This document shows positions 1 to 4,804 of a stretch of DNA of 8,349 nt, in pieces. The stretch lies in contig JANQGS010000230.1 of assembly GCA_028277195.1 (NCBI GenBank), forward strand, positions 1 to 8,349. Direction: 5' to 3'. The notes under the pieces are model-generated. The model ran no database searches, had not been told where the DNA came from, and worked only from the letters and a program-made list of their open reading frames with translations. Every line of letters starts with the position of its first letter. Position 1 is the first letter of the stretch. Made by a program: the position numbers and the translations under genes. This DNA is from Candidatus Gastranaerophilales bacterium (GTDB taxonomy: Bacteria; Cyanobacteriota; Vampirovibrionia; Gastranaerophilales; UBA9971).

Positions 1-219
1 GAAAAAGTCGCGGATTTTATAGAGAGCAAAAAACTGGAGAATTTCAACCGGGACGTAAAAAAACTCAACGCTAAACTGGCCGAAGCTAAAGACAGGGAAA
101 CCGGCTACATAAAAGAATTTAACGAATCCGTCAAAACAGCCGCCGAAAAGTTGCGGAAACTGATTAATTCCCTTGAAAAAAAGGAAAAATGCAAAGAAAA
201 AAAAGATATATCCTTATAA
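1..219 (+). CDS. C-terminal fragment of an unrecognised charged, helical protein
   Basis: An open frame enters at base 1 and ends at a TAA at 217-219, leaving 72 visible residues; the start lies outside the window. The visible part is dominated by Lys, Glu, Asn and Ala with regularly spaced Leu and Ile (for example KKLENFNRDVKKLNAKLAEA), which suggests amphipathic helix or coiled coil. It ends in a Lys/Glu-rich tail (LEKKEKCKEKKDISL). No catalytic or metal-binding motif, signal peptide or membrane segment is visible. The codon pattern resembles the following gene, and the last 31 bases overlap that gene in a different frame, so the two are probably co-transcribed. I do not recognise the family. 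That it is coding is supported by the uninterrupted frame and its composition; its function is open. Confidence 0.6.
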   Translation, partial: EKVADFIESKKLENFNRDVKKLNAKLAEAKDRETGYIKEFNESVKTAAEKLRKLINSLEKKEKCKEKKDISL

Positions 220-1022
220 CCGGCGCATCATCGGGTATTGGCAAAACATCCGCCCTGATGCTGGCGGACAGGGGTTTTACGGTATTTGCGGGAGTGAGGA
301 AAGAGCGGGATGCCGGGGATTTAGAGGGGGAAAACATAATTCCCGTGTTTATTGACGTTAATGACAGCGCATTGGTCGGGGAGTCTTTTTTAAGAATATC
401 TGAAACGGTTCAGGAAAGCGGGCTCTACGGGCTCGTAAACAATGCCGGGATTGCGGTTGCCGGGCCCGTGGAATTTCTTCCGCTCGAAAAGCTGAGACTC
501 CAGCTTGAAACCAATGTGATAGGCCAGGTAACGGTTATCCAGGCGTTCCTGCCCTTAATCAGGCAGGCAAAAGGCAGGATTGTAAATATCAGCTCAATTG
601 CCGGGTTCAGCGCATTTCCTTTTAAGGGTGCTTATTGCGCTTCAAAGCATGCCTTTGAGGCAATTTCCGGCAGCTTAAGAAGGGAATTAAGGCACTGGGG
701 TATTCCGGTAAGCATTATAGGGCCCGGGATTATAAAAACGCCTATCTGGGAAAGGTCTTTGGAGCTCTTTAATGAAACCATGCGTGAAATGAGCCCCGAG
801 GCCCGGAAGTATTACGGGGATTACTGCGAGCCTTTAATTGAGAGGACCAGAAAAAGGGTGGATAAAACGGCCATCCCGCCGGAGCGCGTTACAAAGGCTA
901 TACTAAGGGCACTTACCGACAAAAACCCGAGGACAAGGTATTTAGTGGGCAGGGATGCGTTTTTTTTAAACTTAATGAGATTTTTACCTGATAAAGTACT
1001 TGATATAATGCTATCGAGTTAA
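189..1022 (+). CDS. Short-chain dehydrogenase/reductase (SDR), classical type
   Basis: A 277-aa NAD(P)(H)-dependent oxidoreductase of the classical SDR fold, probably cytosolic; the substrate cannot be read from sequence. The cofactor-binding glycine motif TGASSGIG is at residues 11-18, the structural NNAG at 84-87, and the catalytic tetrad fits Asn109 (ETNVIG), Ser136 (NISSIAG), Tyr149 and Lys153 (YCASK). An Arg after beta-2 (GVRKER, about 36-40) suggests NADP(H) preference, which is inference. The C-terminus (PRTRYLVGRDAFFLNLMRFLP) resembles the retinol/11-beta-hydroxysteroid dehydrogenase-like branch, so a hydrophobic alcohol or ketone is plausible but unproven. The length is normal. The ATG at 189 follows a purine-rich AAGGA with short spacing and lies inside the upstream gene. 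No later Met precedes the Rossmann motif, so the 31-bp overlap looks real. No terminator is visible between it and the rplJ promoter. Confidence 0.92.
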   Translation: MQRKKRYILITGASSGIGKTSALMLADRGFTVFAGVRKERDAGDLEGENIIPVFIDVNDSALVGESFLRISETVQESGLYGLVNNAGIAVAGPVEFLPLEKLRLQLETNVIGQVTVIQAFLPLIRQAKGRIVNISSIAGFSAFPFKGAYCASKHAFEAISGSLRRELRHWGIPVSIIGPGIIKTPIWERSLELFNETMREMSPEARKYYGDYCEPLIERTRKRVDKTAIPPERVTKAILRALTDKNPRTRYLVGRDAFFLNLMRFLPDKVLDIMLSS

Positions 1023-1039
1023 ATTTCTTATTATTTAGT

Positions 1040-1067
1040 TTGACTTAAAAAATCTTCATGTTAAATT
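1040..1067 (+). promoter_or_regulatory. Candidate sigma-70 promoter of the rplJ leader
   Basis: The -35-like TTGACT is at 1040-1045 and the -10-like TAAATT at 1062-1067, with a 16-nt spacer (neighbouring registers give 15 or 17). Transcription would start near 1073, just before the conserved L10-leader bases, which is what an RNA leader of this type needs. Support is by position and consensus only. Confidence 0.5.
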
Positions 1068-1075
1068 AATAAAAC

Positions 1076-1134
1076 ATGCCGCAGACAGCAGGGGGGCGTT
1101 TTAAAACAGCTCTTAATAAAATTCCTGCCGAGGA
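1076..1134 (+). ncRNA. Ribosomal protein L10 leader (autoregulatory mRNA element)
   Basis: The segment holds the two conserved strands of the bacterial L10 leader: GCAGACAGCAGG at 1081-1092 and CCTGCCGAGG at 1124-1133. CAGG (1089-1092) pairs with CCTG (1124-1127), and the flanking AGACAG and GCCGAGG form the kink-turn-like internal loop known to bind the L10-L12 complex. A palindromic GTTTTAAAAC (1098-1107) sits in the closing region. In the known family, surplus L10(L12) binds this element and lowers expression of its own operon. It lies between a plausible promoter and rplJ, as expected. I recognise it from the conserved bases; the end coordinates are approximate. Confidence 0.82.
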
Positions 1135-1141
1135 TGTATAA

Positions 1142-1175
1142 AATGTTCTGTGGCTTTGTGCAGGGCATTTTTAGT
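1142..1175 (+). terminator. Attenuator-like hairpin between the L10 leader and rplJ
   Basis: AATGTTCTG (1142-1150) pairs over 9 positions, including two G-U pairs, with CAGGGCATT (1161-1169) across a 10-nt loop. A T-rich stretch (1168-1172, then 1174-1178) follows. This has the form of a weak intrinsic terminator just upstream of the rplJ ribosome-binding site, so L10-L12 binding could promote premature termination. That mechanism is inference; it could also simply shape the 5' UTR. Confidence 0.5.
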
Positions 1176-1181
1176 TTTAAT

Positions 1182-1186
1182 GGAGG
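1182..1186 (+). promoter_or_regulatory. Shine-Dalgarno site that fixes the rplJ start
   Basis: GGAGG is followed by 8 nt and a TTG at 1195. The next codons give M-A-T-K-A-F-K, a normal L10 N-terminus. The in-frame GTG at 1150 and ATG at 1180 lie upstream of this site or overlap it, so neither can use it. Confidence 0.75.
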
Positions 1187-1194
1187 CTAAAAAA

Positions 1195-1725
1195 TTGGCG
1201 ACAAAAGCATTTAAACAGGAAAAAATACAGGAAATCAAAAATACCGCCCTAAAAGCAAAAGTTGCTATAGTTAGTGACTACAGAGGGTTAACCGTTGAGG
1301 AAATAACAGACCTTAGAAGAAGGCTGCAAGCTGAAAAAGGCGACTTTGAGGTAATTAAGAACACACTGGCTAAAATTGCCTTTAAAGATACTGAATTTGA
1401 GGGGCTGGAGGAATTCTTAACAGGCCCTTCCGCTATTGCATACGGGTTTGAAGACCAGGTATCTCCCGCTAAAGTACTCACCAGGTTCGTAAAAGAGAAA
1501 AAGAAAACCGAAATCAAAGGCGGGGTTCTGGACGGCAGGGTTTTGAGCCTGGACGAGGTAAAAGAGCTCTCTAACCTGCCGAGCAAGGAAGAGCTTTACG
1601 CCAGGATACTCGGCGGTCTTAATTCGCCTGCCGGCGGGCTTGTATTTGCTATTAACGGAGTAATGAGCAACCTGGTAAGGGCGGTTGATGAAGTCAGGAA
1701 ACAGAAAGAAGCGGCAGGAGCATAA
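1195..1725 (+). CDS. rplJ: 50S ribosomal protein L10
   Basis: L10 (uL10) anchors the L7/L12 dimers to 23S rRNA, forming the base of the ribosomal stalk that recruits translation GTPases. From the TTG start the protein is 176 aa, the usual family length. Family landmarks are in order: the N-terminal rRNA-binding domain with SDYRGLTVEEITDLRRRL (27-44), VIKNTLAKIA (53-62), LTGPSAIAYG (75-84) and KGGVLDG (108-114), then LPSKEELYARILGGLNSP (128-145) and a C-terminal helix of Val/Leu/Lys/Ala character that binds L12 N-termini. The frame remains open back to a GTG at 1150, which would give 191 aa. The added residues (MALCRAFLVLMEAKK) are not L10-like and would come from the attenuator hairpin. The L10 leader upstream predicts feedback control. 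The codons for the last residues contain the ribosome-binding site of the next gene. No rplK or rplA lies upstream. Confidence 0.96.
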   Translation: MATKAFKQEKIQEIKNTALKAKVAIVSDYRGLTVEEITDLRRRLQAEKGDFEVIKNTLAKIAFKDTEFEGLEEFLTGPSAIAYGFEDQVSPAKVLTRFVKEKKKTEIKGGVLDGRVLSLDEVKELSNLPSKEELYARILGGLNSPAGGLVFAINGVMSNLVRAVDEVRKQKEAAGA

Positions 1726-1727
1726 AA

Positions 1728-2084
1728 ATGATTATTGGTCCGCAAAATAACTATAGTGCAAAGCCAAACTTCGGAGTGACTGTTAGTCCACTCTTTATAA
1801 AAGAATACAAAGAGGCTGGTCAAAGACTAGAGAATATTTTGCTTCCAAGAAAAAGTCGTTTTGGCAGGGAGCTTGCTGATTTAGAAAGGCAAAGAGGGCA
1901 AGAATTAATTGTAGAGAGACCTGCATTTCCAGATGATGATAGTCTATCTATTTATGAACAAAGCACTAAAGGTAGATATTGGGGTAGTACTCGTAACTAT
2001 GTAAGACTAAGACCGGATAGTACCCCTGAAGACATGGTAGATAGTATTTTAGCAGCAATTAGAGCTTTATTAGGAATTAGTTAG
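1728..2084 (+). CDS. Unrecognised 118-aa protein inserted between rplJ and rplL
   Basis: I do not recognise this protein. Its ATG lies 2 nt after the rplJ stop, and AGGAG at 1716-1720, inside the end of rplJ, gives a 7-nt spacing, so it should be translated from the ribosomal operon mRNA. The 118 residues have no signal peptide, membrane span or cysteine. The N-terminus is polar with an NFG element (NNYSAKPNFGVTV), the middle is rich in Arg and Glu (KSRFGRELADLERQRGQEL), and the C-terminus forms a likely helix (PEDMVDSILAAIRALLGIS). Its base use differs from its neighbours: by hand count GC is about 37% against about 47% in sampled lines of rplJ, and 8 of its 10 serines use AGT against about 1 of 8 in rplJ. 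This points to late insertion of a self-contained reading frame. The N-terminal NFG pattern reminds me of orphan proteins in Melainabacteria-type genomes, but that is a weak recollection. Confidence 0.75.
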   Translation: MIIGPQNNYSAKPNFGVTVSPLFIKEYKEAGQRLENILLPRKSRFGRELADLERQRGQELIVERPAFPDDDSLSIYEQSTKGRYWGSTRNYVRLRPDSTPEDMVDSILAAIRALLGIS

Positions 2085-2120
2085 TAAAAATAGTTAAAAA
2101 AGACAAAAGGAGAAAGAAAA

Positions 2121-2504
2121 ATGGCAGTAGTAGAAGAATTATTAGAAAAGATAGAGAATTTAACATTACTCGAAGCAGCTGATTTAGTTAAGCAAATGGA
2201 AGAAAAATTCGGCGTGTCAGCTGCAGCGCCAGTTGCAGTGGCAGCAGTGGCCGGAGCCCCTGCGGCAGGCGGCGAGGCAGAAGCTGAAGAAGTTTCCGAA
2301 GTAAGCGTGGTTCTCGACGGGGTCGGCGCAAATAAAATCAACGTACTCAAGGAAGTGCGCGCTATCACCGGCCTTGGCCTTAAAGAAGCAAAAGAACTCG
2401 TTGATAACGTGCCAAAACCTGTTAAAGAAGGCATCAAAAAAGAAGAAGCCGAAGAAATCAAGTCAAAACTCGAAGCAGCAGGTGCTACTGTTTCTATCAA
2501 ATAG
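2121..2504 (+). CDS. rplL: 50S ribosomal protein L7/L12
   Basis: L7/L12 (bL12) is the multicopy stalk protein that binds L10 and contacts EF-Tu, EF-G, IF2 and RF3. The 127-aa length is normal. The N-terminal dimerisation and L10-binding helices span about residues 1-32 (VEELLEKIENLTLLEAADLV). A flexible Ala/Pro/Gly hinge covers about 33-52, and the globular factor-binding domain runs from about 57 to the end with the family hallmarks NKINVLKEVRAITGLGLKEAK (71-91) and VDNVPKPVKEG. The ATG at 2121 has AAAGGAG at 2106-2112 with an 8-nt spacing, a strong site suited to making more L12 than L10. It is separated from rplJ by the 118-aa gene and is followed by a strong terminator, with no rpoB downstream. 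I can see no separate promoter in the 36-nt gap before it. Confidence 0.97.
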   Translation: MAVVEELLEKIENLTLLEAADLVKQMEEKFGVSAAAPVAVAAVAGAPAAGGEAEAEEVSEVSVVLDGVGANKINVLKEVRAITGLGLKEAKELVDNVPKPVKEGIKKEEAEEIKSKLEAAGATVSIK

Positions 2505-2570
2505 TTACGGCTATACTGCTCCCAAATTAAATTTCAGAAATTCAAACTCATTCATGTATATAATAGAACA

Positions 2571-2598
2571 AAAACCCCGTATAATTACGGGGTTTTTT
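2571..2598. terminator. Bidirectional intrinsic terminator shared by rplL and tRNA-Ser
   Basis: AAAACCCCGT (2571-2580) and ACGGGGTTTT (2587-2596) form a perfect 10-bp stem with a 6-nt loop, followed on the + strand by a six-T run (2593-2598). Because the left arm begins with a run of A, the - strand also reads as a hairpin followed by T residues. The element ends rplL on the + strand and lies 5 nt beyond the 3' end of the tRNA on the - strand. Confidence 0.9.
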
Positions 2599-2603
2599 AA
2601 AAC

Positions 2604-2689
2604 CGGAGAGGGCGGGATTCGAACCCGCGGTACTTTTCAGTACACAGTCTTTCCAGGACTGCACCTTAAGCCAGCTCGGACACCTCTCC
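2604..2689 (-). tRNA. tRNA-Ser (anticodon GGA)
   Basis: Reading the - strand from 2689, the acceptor GGAGAGG pairs with CCTCTCC, and the discriminator at 2604 is G, typical of bacterial tRNA-Ser. The anticodon stem CAGTC/GACTG closes the 7-nt loop CTGGAAA with anticodon GGA, which reads UCC and UCU. The long variable arm GTACT-GAAA-AGTAC is the class II serine hallmark. The T arm is GCGGG-TTCGAAT-CCCGC. The CCA end is not encoded (the bases after the discriminator read GTT), so it must be added by a nucleotidyltransferase. Length is 86 nt. It lies directly upstream of the shared bidirectional terminator. Confidence 0.96.
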
Positions 2690-2710
2690 CTGGTTTCAGC
2701 CATTAATGTT

Positions 2711-2739
2711 CTTTTATGTTCTACATAAATATTTTACAA
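2711..2739 (-). promoter_or_regulatory. Possible promoter of tRNA-Ser
   Basis: On the - strand, TTGTAA (2739-2734) and TAAAAG (2716-2711) are separated by 17 nt and would start transcription about 15 nt before the mature tRNA 5' end. The match is moderate and the region is AT-rich, so chance is a real alternative. Confidence 0.3.
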
Positions 2740-2754
2740 TGAACTTAAAAATAA

Positions 2755-2781
2755 CAGGAAATAAAAAATTATTACATCCTG
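2755..2781 (-). terminator. Possible terminator of the zinc-protein unit
   Basis: On the - strand CAGGA (2781-2777) pairs with TCCTG (2759-2755), with an inner AATAA/TTATT pairing and a 3-nt bulge, followed by TTATTTTT. It overlaps the stop codon of the membrane protein gene. The stem is AT-rich and weak. Confidence 0.35.
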
Positions 2782-3314
2782 AAATGCCTTATTGCTGCCC
2801 ATACAGCAATTACAACGGCAAGAAGTTTTATTATGCAGGAAGTGCACCATATGGACAGAGCCCCTATTATCGAAATAATAGAGGGGAAAATCCCCTGAAT
2901 CAAATAACCCGCAATAATAATCGGGTTATAAACTATGCTTATAAAGGTAATTACAGCGGCAAGGGCTTTTATTGCAGTACCTGTCTTATAACCGATAGAA
3001 GCCGTAATCGCCCTTGATACACAATAACCAACAGCATATGCAACCAGCAGGCCTATGATTATCCCGTACATGCTAAGGTTATACCATATATATCCCGCGC
3101 CTGTGCCAATAATAAAACCTGAAAGCCCGCCGATTGCATATTGTTTTTTTGTAACCTCTTCAATATGTGTGGGCTTTGCCTTTGAGCAAACAGGGCATTT
3201 AAAGCCTACCGGGGCATGAACCATGCACTCAGGGCATATATACCTGTTGCAACTGACGCACTTTAGTTTTGTCGGGGTATTTTTGTGAATTTCACAATAA
3301 GTTTCGCTGCACAA
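2772..3314 (-). CDS. B-box-type zinc-finger membrane protein
   Basis: A 180-aa protein with an N-terminal zinc-binding module and a hydrophobic remainder. Likely metal ligands are Cys7, His10, Cys19, Cys22, Cys27, Cys30, His33, Cys40 and Cys43 (YCEIH, LKCVSC, YICPECMVHAPVGFKCPVC). This resembles the B-box-like finger that precedes membrane domains in many uncharacterised bacterial proteins. From about residue 58 there are four to five membrane-spanning stretches: about 59-78, 82-103, 114-138 and 144-174, the last long enough for two. The finger would sit in the cytoplasm; this is inference. Translation appears to begin at a TTG (3314-3312), because an in-frame TAG lies just upstream and no other start precedes the finger. 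I see no good Shine-Dalgarno site, so it may be coupled to the zinc-ribbon gene that ends 15 nt upstream. Function unknown; binding to another protein or nucleic acid is the usual guess for such fingers. Confidence 0.8.
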   Translation of the reverse strand: MCSETYCEIHKNTPTKLKCVSCNRYICPECMVHAPVGFKCPVCSKAKPTHIEEVTKKQYAIGGLSGFIIGTGAGYIWYNLSMYGIIIGLLVAYAVGYCVSRAITASIGYKTGTAIKALAAVITFISIVYNPIIIAGYLIQGIFPSIISIIGALSIWCTSCIIKLLAVVIAVWAAIRHFRM

Positions 3315-3329
3315 TTTTTTAGGTTTATA

Positions 3330-3620
3330 CTAATCTTTTCTGTAACATTCAGTACAATATACGGGCCTGTCGTCAGTAGGATTAAACGGCACAGTTGTGT
3401 TTATGCCGCAGGCGGAACAGATTACTTCATACCTTGTATGAGACCTGCTGCCTCCTCTTCTTTCGTTTTTTCTCTGCCTGTTTTTTGAGCGGCATGAACC
3501 GCATCTTTTAGGTTGGGTATAACCCTTTTCACTGTAAAATTCTTGCTCTTCCGGGGAAAAGTCAAATTCACAGCCGCAGTCGGAGCACTGTAACTGAATG
3601 TTTTGGTAATCTAGCGTCAT
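3330..3620 (-). CDS. Double zinc-ribbon protein (zf-trcl-like plus CxxC-x17-CxxC)
   Basis: A 96-aa soluble protein with two four-cysteine modules. The first has Cys12, Cys15, Cys40 and Cys43 around EFDFSPEEQEFYSEKGY and RCGSCR, which matches the probable zinc-binding domain family often written zf-trcl. The second has Cys68, Cys71, Cys89 and Cys92, with exactly 17 residues between the CxxC pairs and the signature VPFNPTDDRPVYC, matching the CxxC-x17-CxxC domain. A basic linker (about 45-62, rich in Arg and Lys) joins them and could bind nucleic acid, which is inference. The ATG at 3620 has AGGA on the - strand at 3633-3630, 9 nt upstream. The membrane zinc-finger gene follows after 15 nt, so the two probably form one transcript. 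The biochemical role of either domain is not established to my knowledge. Confidence 0.85.
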   Translation of the reverse strand: MTLDYQNIQLQCSDCGCEFDFSPEEQEFYSEKGYTQPKRCGSCRSKNRQRKNERRGGSRSHTRYEVICSACGINTTVPFNPTDDRPVYCTECYRKD

Positions 3621-3869
3621 TGTTGTTTTTCCTATTTTTGTTAACCTGCAACCAATAAATTATATGCACAAAATAATTTACCGACCATAATTGATATTAT
3701 AGCCGGTAATAATTATTGTTAGGTGTTGTGCGAATTGACATTTAAGGTTCTTTCGAAATACGGTTGAAAAAATGTTTATATTCTTATTTTATCAGATTTT
3801 AAAAATTTTTAAATATTTAAAGTTAATAAACTTTACTCTTATTTAAAAACTCGGGTTAAAATATATTAC
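3621..3869. promoter_or_regulatory. AT-rich divergent intergenic region
   Basis: These 249 bases separate the leftward zinc-protein unit from the rightward TPR-thrC unit, so promoters for both should be here. On the - strand there are two TATAAT hexamers (3664-3659 and 3701-3696), neither with a convincing -35 box. On the + strand TAAAAT at 3857-3862, with TTTACT at 3832-3837 and a 19-nt spacer, is a weak candidate that would start transcription almost at the TPR ATG. I see no terminator, RNA gene or strong repeat. Confidence 0.4.
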
Positions 3870-4802
3870 ATGAGCGAAAAACAAAAACTGTCCCTGGATG
3901 AAATTGAAAATGAATTAACTAAAAACCCTCATAATATTAAGATGCGTGTCCTTTACGCGGAAATGCTTATTGAGGAGGGATTTTTGCCGGATGCGGAAGA
4001 TGAATACAAAGACCTTATAAAAATTTTTCCTGATAATCCCGAGCTTTTTTTTAACCTCGGCGTAACCTGCGAAAAACAGGGCAATATTGATAAAGCACTG
4101 GAATGCTTTGAAAAAGCCGCTGAACTTAACCCGCAGGACCCGGATTTTCGCTATAATATAGCATTTATGCTCGATAAAAAAGGGGAATTTGACAGGGCAA
4201 TAAAAGAATATAAAAAAACAATCGAATTAAATCAAGATGATGCCAACGCTTATTTTAACCTCGGTTATATATATGCCAGGGATAACGACTCACAGCAGGC
4301 CATAGAGCATTTCAAAAAAGCAAAGGAACTCAACCCCGACGATATATACGCAAGGTTTGACCTGGCTTTTGAATATAAAAAAACAGGAAACACACAAATG
4401 GCCATGAATGAGTACATGGAACTTGTTGAAAACTGCAAAAGCTACAGCTGGGCATATTTTAACATTGGATGCATATTATATGAGCAGGGAGATGTGGGGC
4501 AGGCTGTCAAATATTTTTTAAAAACGGTGGAAGCTAACCCCGGGGATATTGAAACCTATAAAATCCTCTCTGACATTTCCGCAACCCCGCAACAGGCACT
4601 GGAATACCTTGAAAAAGGTCTTGAGGAAAATCCGGGCAACGGCGAGCTGCACTATTATATTTCAACAGTTTATGAAAAAATAAAAAAATACAGCGAACAG
4701 CTCCAACACCTTAGAAAAGCAACAGAAAACAGGGACACGCTTTTTATCAACCCGCTTCTGGTTTCGGATAAAATAAAGGAAGTATCAAAAAAGGTGAAAT
4801 AA
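3870..4802 (+). CDS. Tetratricopeptide-repeat (TPR) protein
   Basis: A 310-aa protein made almost entirely of TPR helix pairs, a scaffold for protein-protein contacts. Clear 34-residue units run at about 23-56, 57-90, 91-124, 125-158, 159-192 and 193-226, most with the consensus pattern around FNLGVTCEKQGNIDKALECF and ending NP-x-D. Residues 227-257 form a shortened unit, and a further degenerate one starts at 258. No signal peptide or membrane span is visible, so it is probably cytosolic. There is no catalytic domain, so the partner is unknown. No Shine-Dalgarno site precedes the ATG at 3870; the upstream bases are A/T-rich with a -10-like TAAAAT 7 nt before the ATG, so leaderless or weak initiation is possible. 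The stop lies 2 nt before thrC, implying co-transcription. Nothing in the sequence links it to threonine synthesis. Confidence 0.9.
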   Translation: MSEKQKLSLDEIENELTKNPHNIKMRVLYAEMLIEEGFLPDAEDEYKDLIKIFPDNPELFFNLGVTCEKQGNIDKALECFEKAAELNPQDPDFRYNIAFMLDKKGEFDRAIKEYKKTIELNQDDANAYFNLGYIYARDNDSQQAIEHFKKAKELNPDDIYARFDLAFEYKKTGNTQMAMNEYMELVENCKSYSWAYFNIGCILYEQGDVGQAVKYFLKTVEANPGDIETYKILSDISATPQQALEYLEKGLEENPGNGELHYYISTVYEKIKKYSEQLQHLRKATENRDTLFINPLLVSDKIKEVSKKVK

Positions 4803-4804
4803 TC

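Noticed and set aside
1278..1586. - strand frame opposite rplJ
   Set aside because: It is a shadow of a certain ribosomal protein gene with no initiation signal.
2081..2500. Long - strand frame opposite rplL rich in Ala, Ser and Thr
   Set aside because: It is the antisense shadow of the Ala-rich, codon-biased rplL gene; it has no ribosome-binding site and its composition is explained by the sense codons.
2374..2706. + strand frame running from inside rplL through the terminator and the tRNA
   Set aside because: It crosses an intrinsic terminator and a tRNA gene and overlaps rplL out of frame, so it is not a real gene.
2706..3017. + strand frame opposite the membrane zinc-finger gene
   Set aside because: The - strand frame has clear zinc-finger and membrane domains; this one has no Shine-Dalgarno site and low-complexity, Asn/Tyr-rich content.
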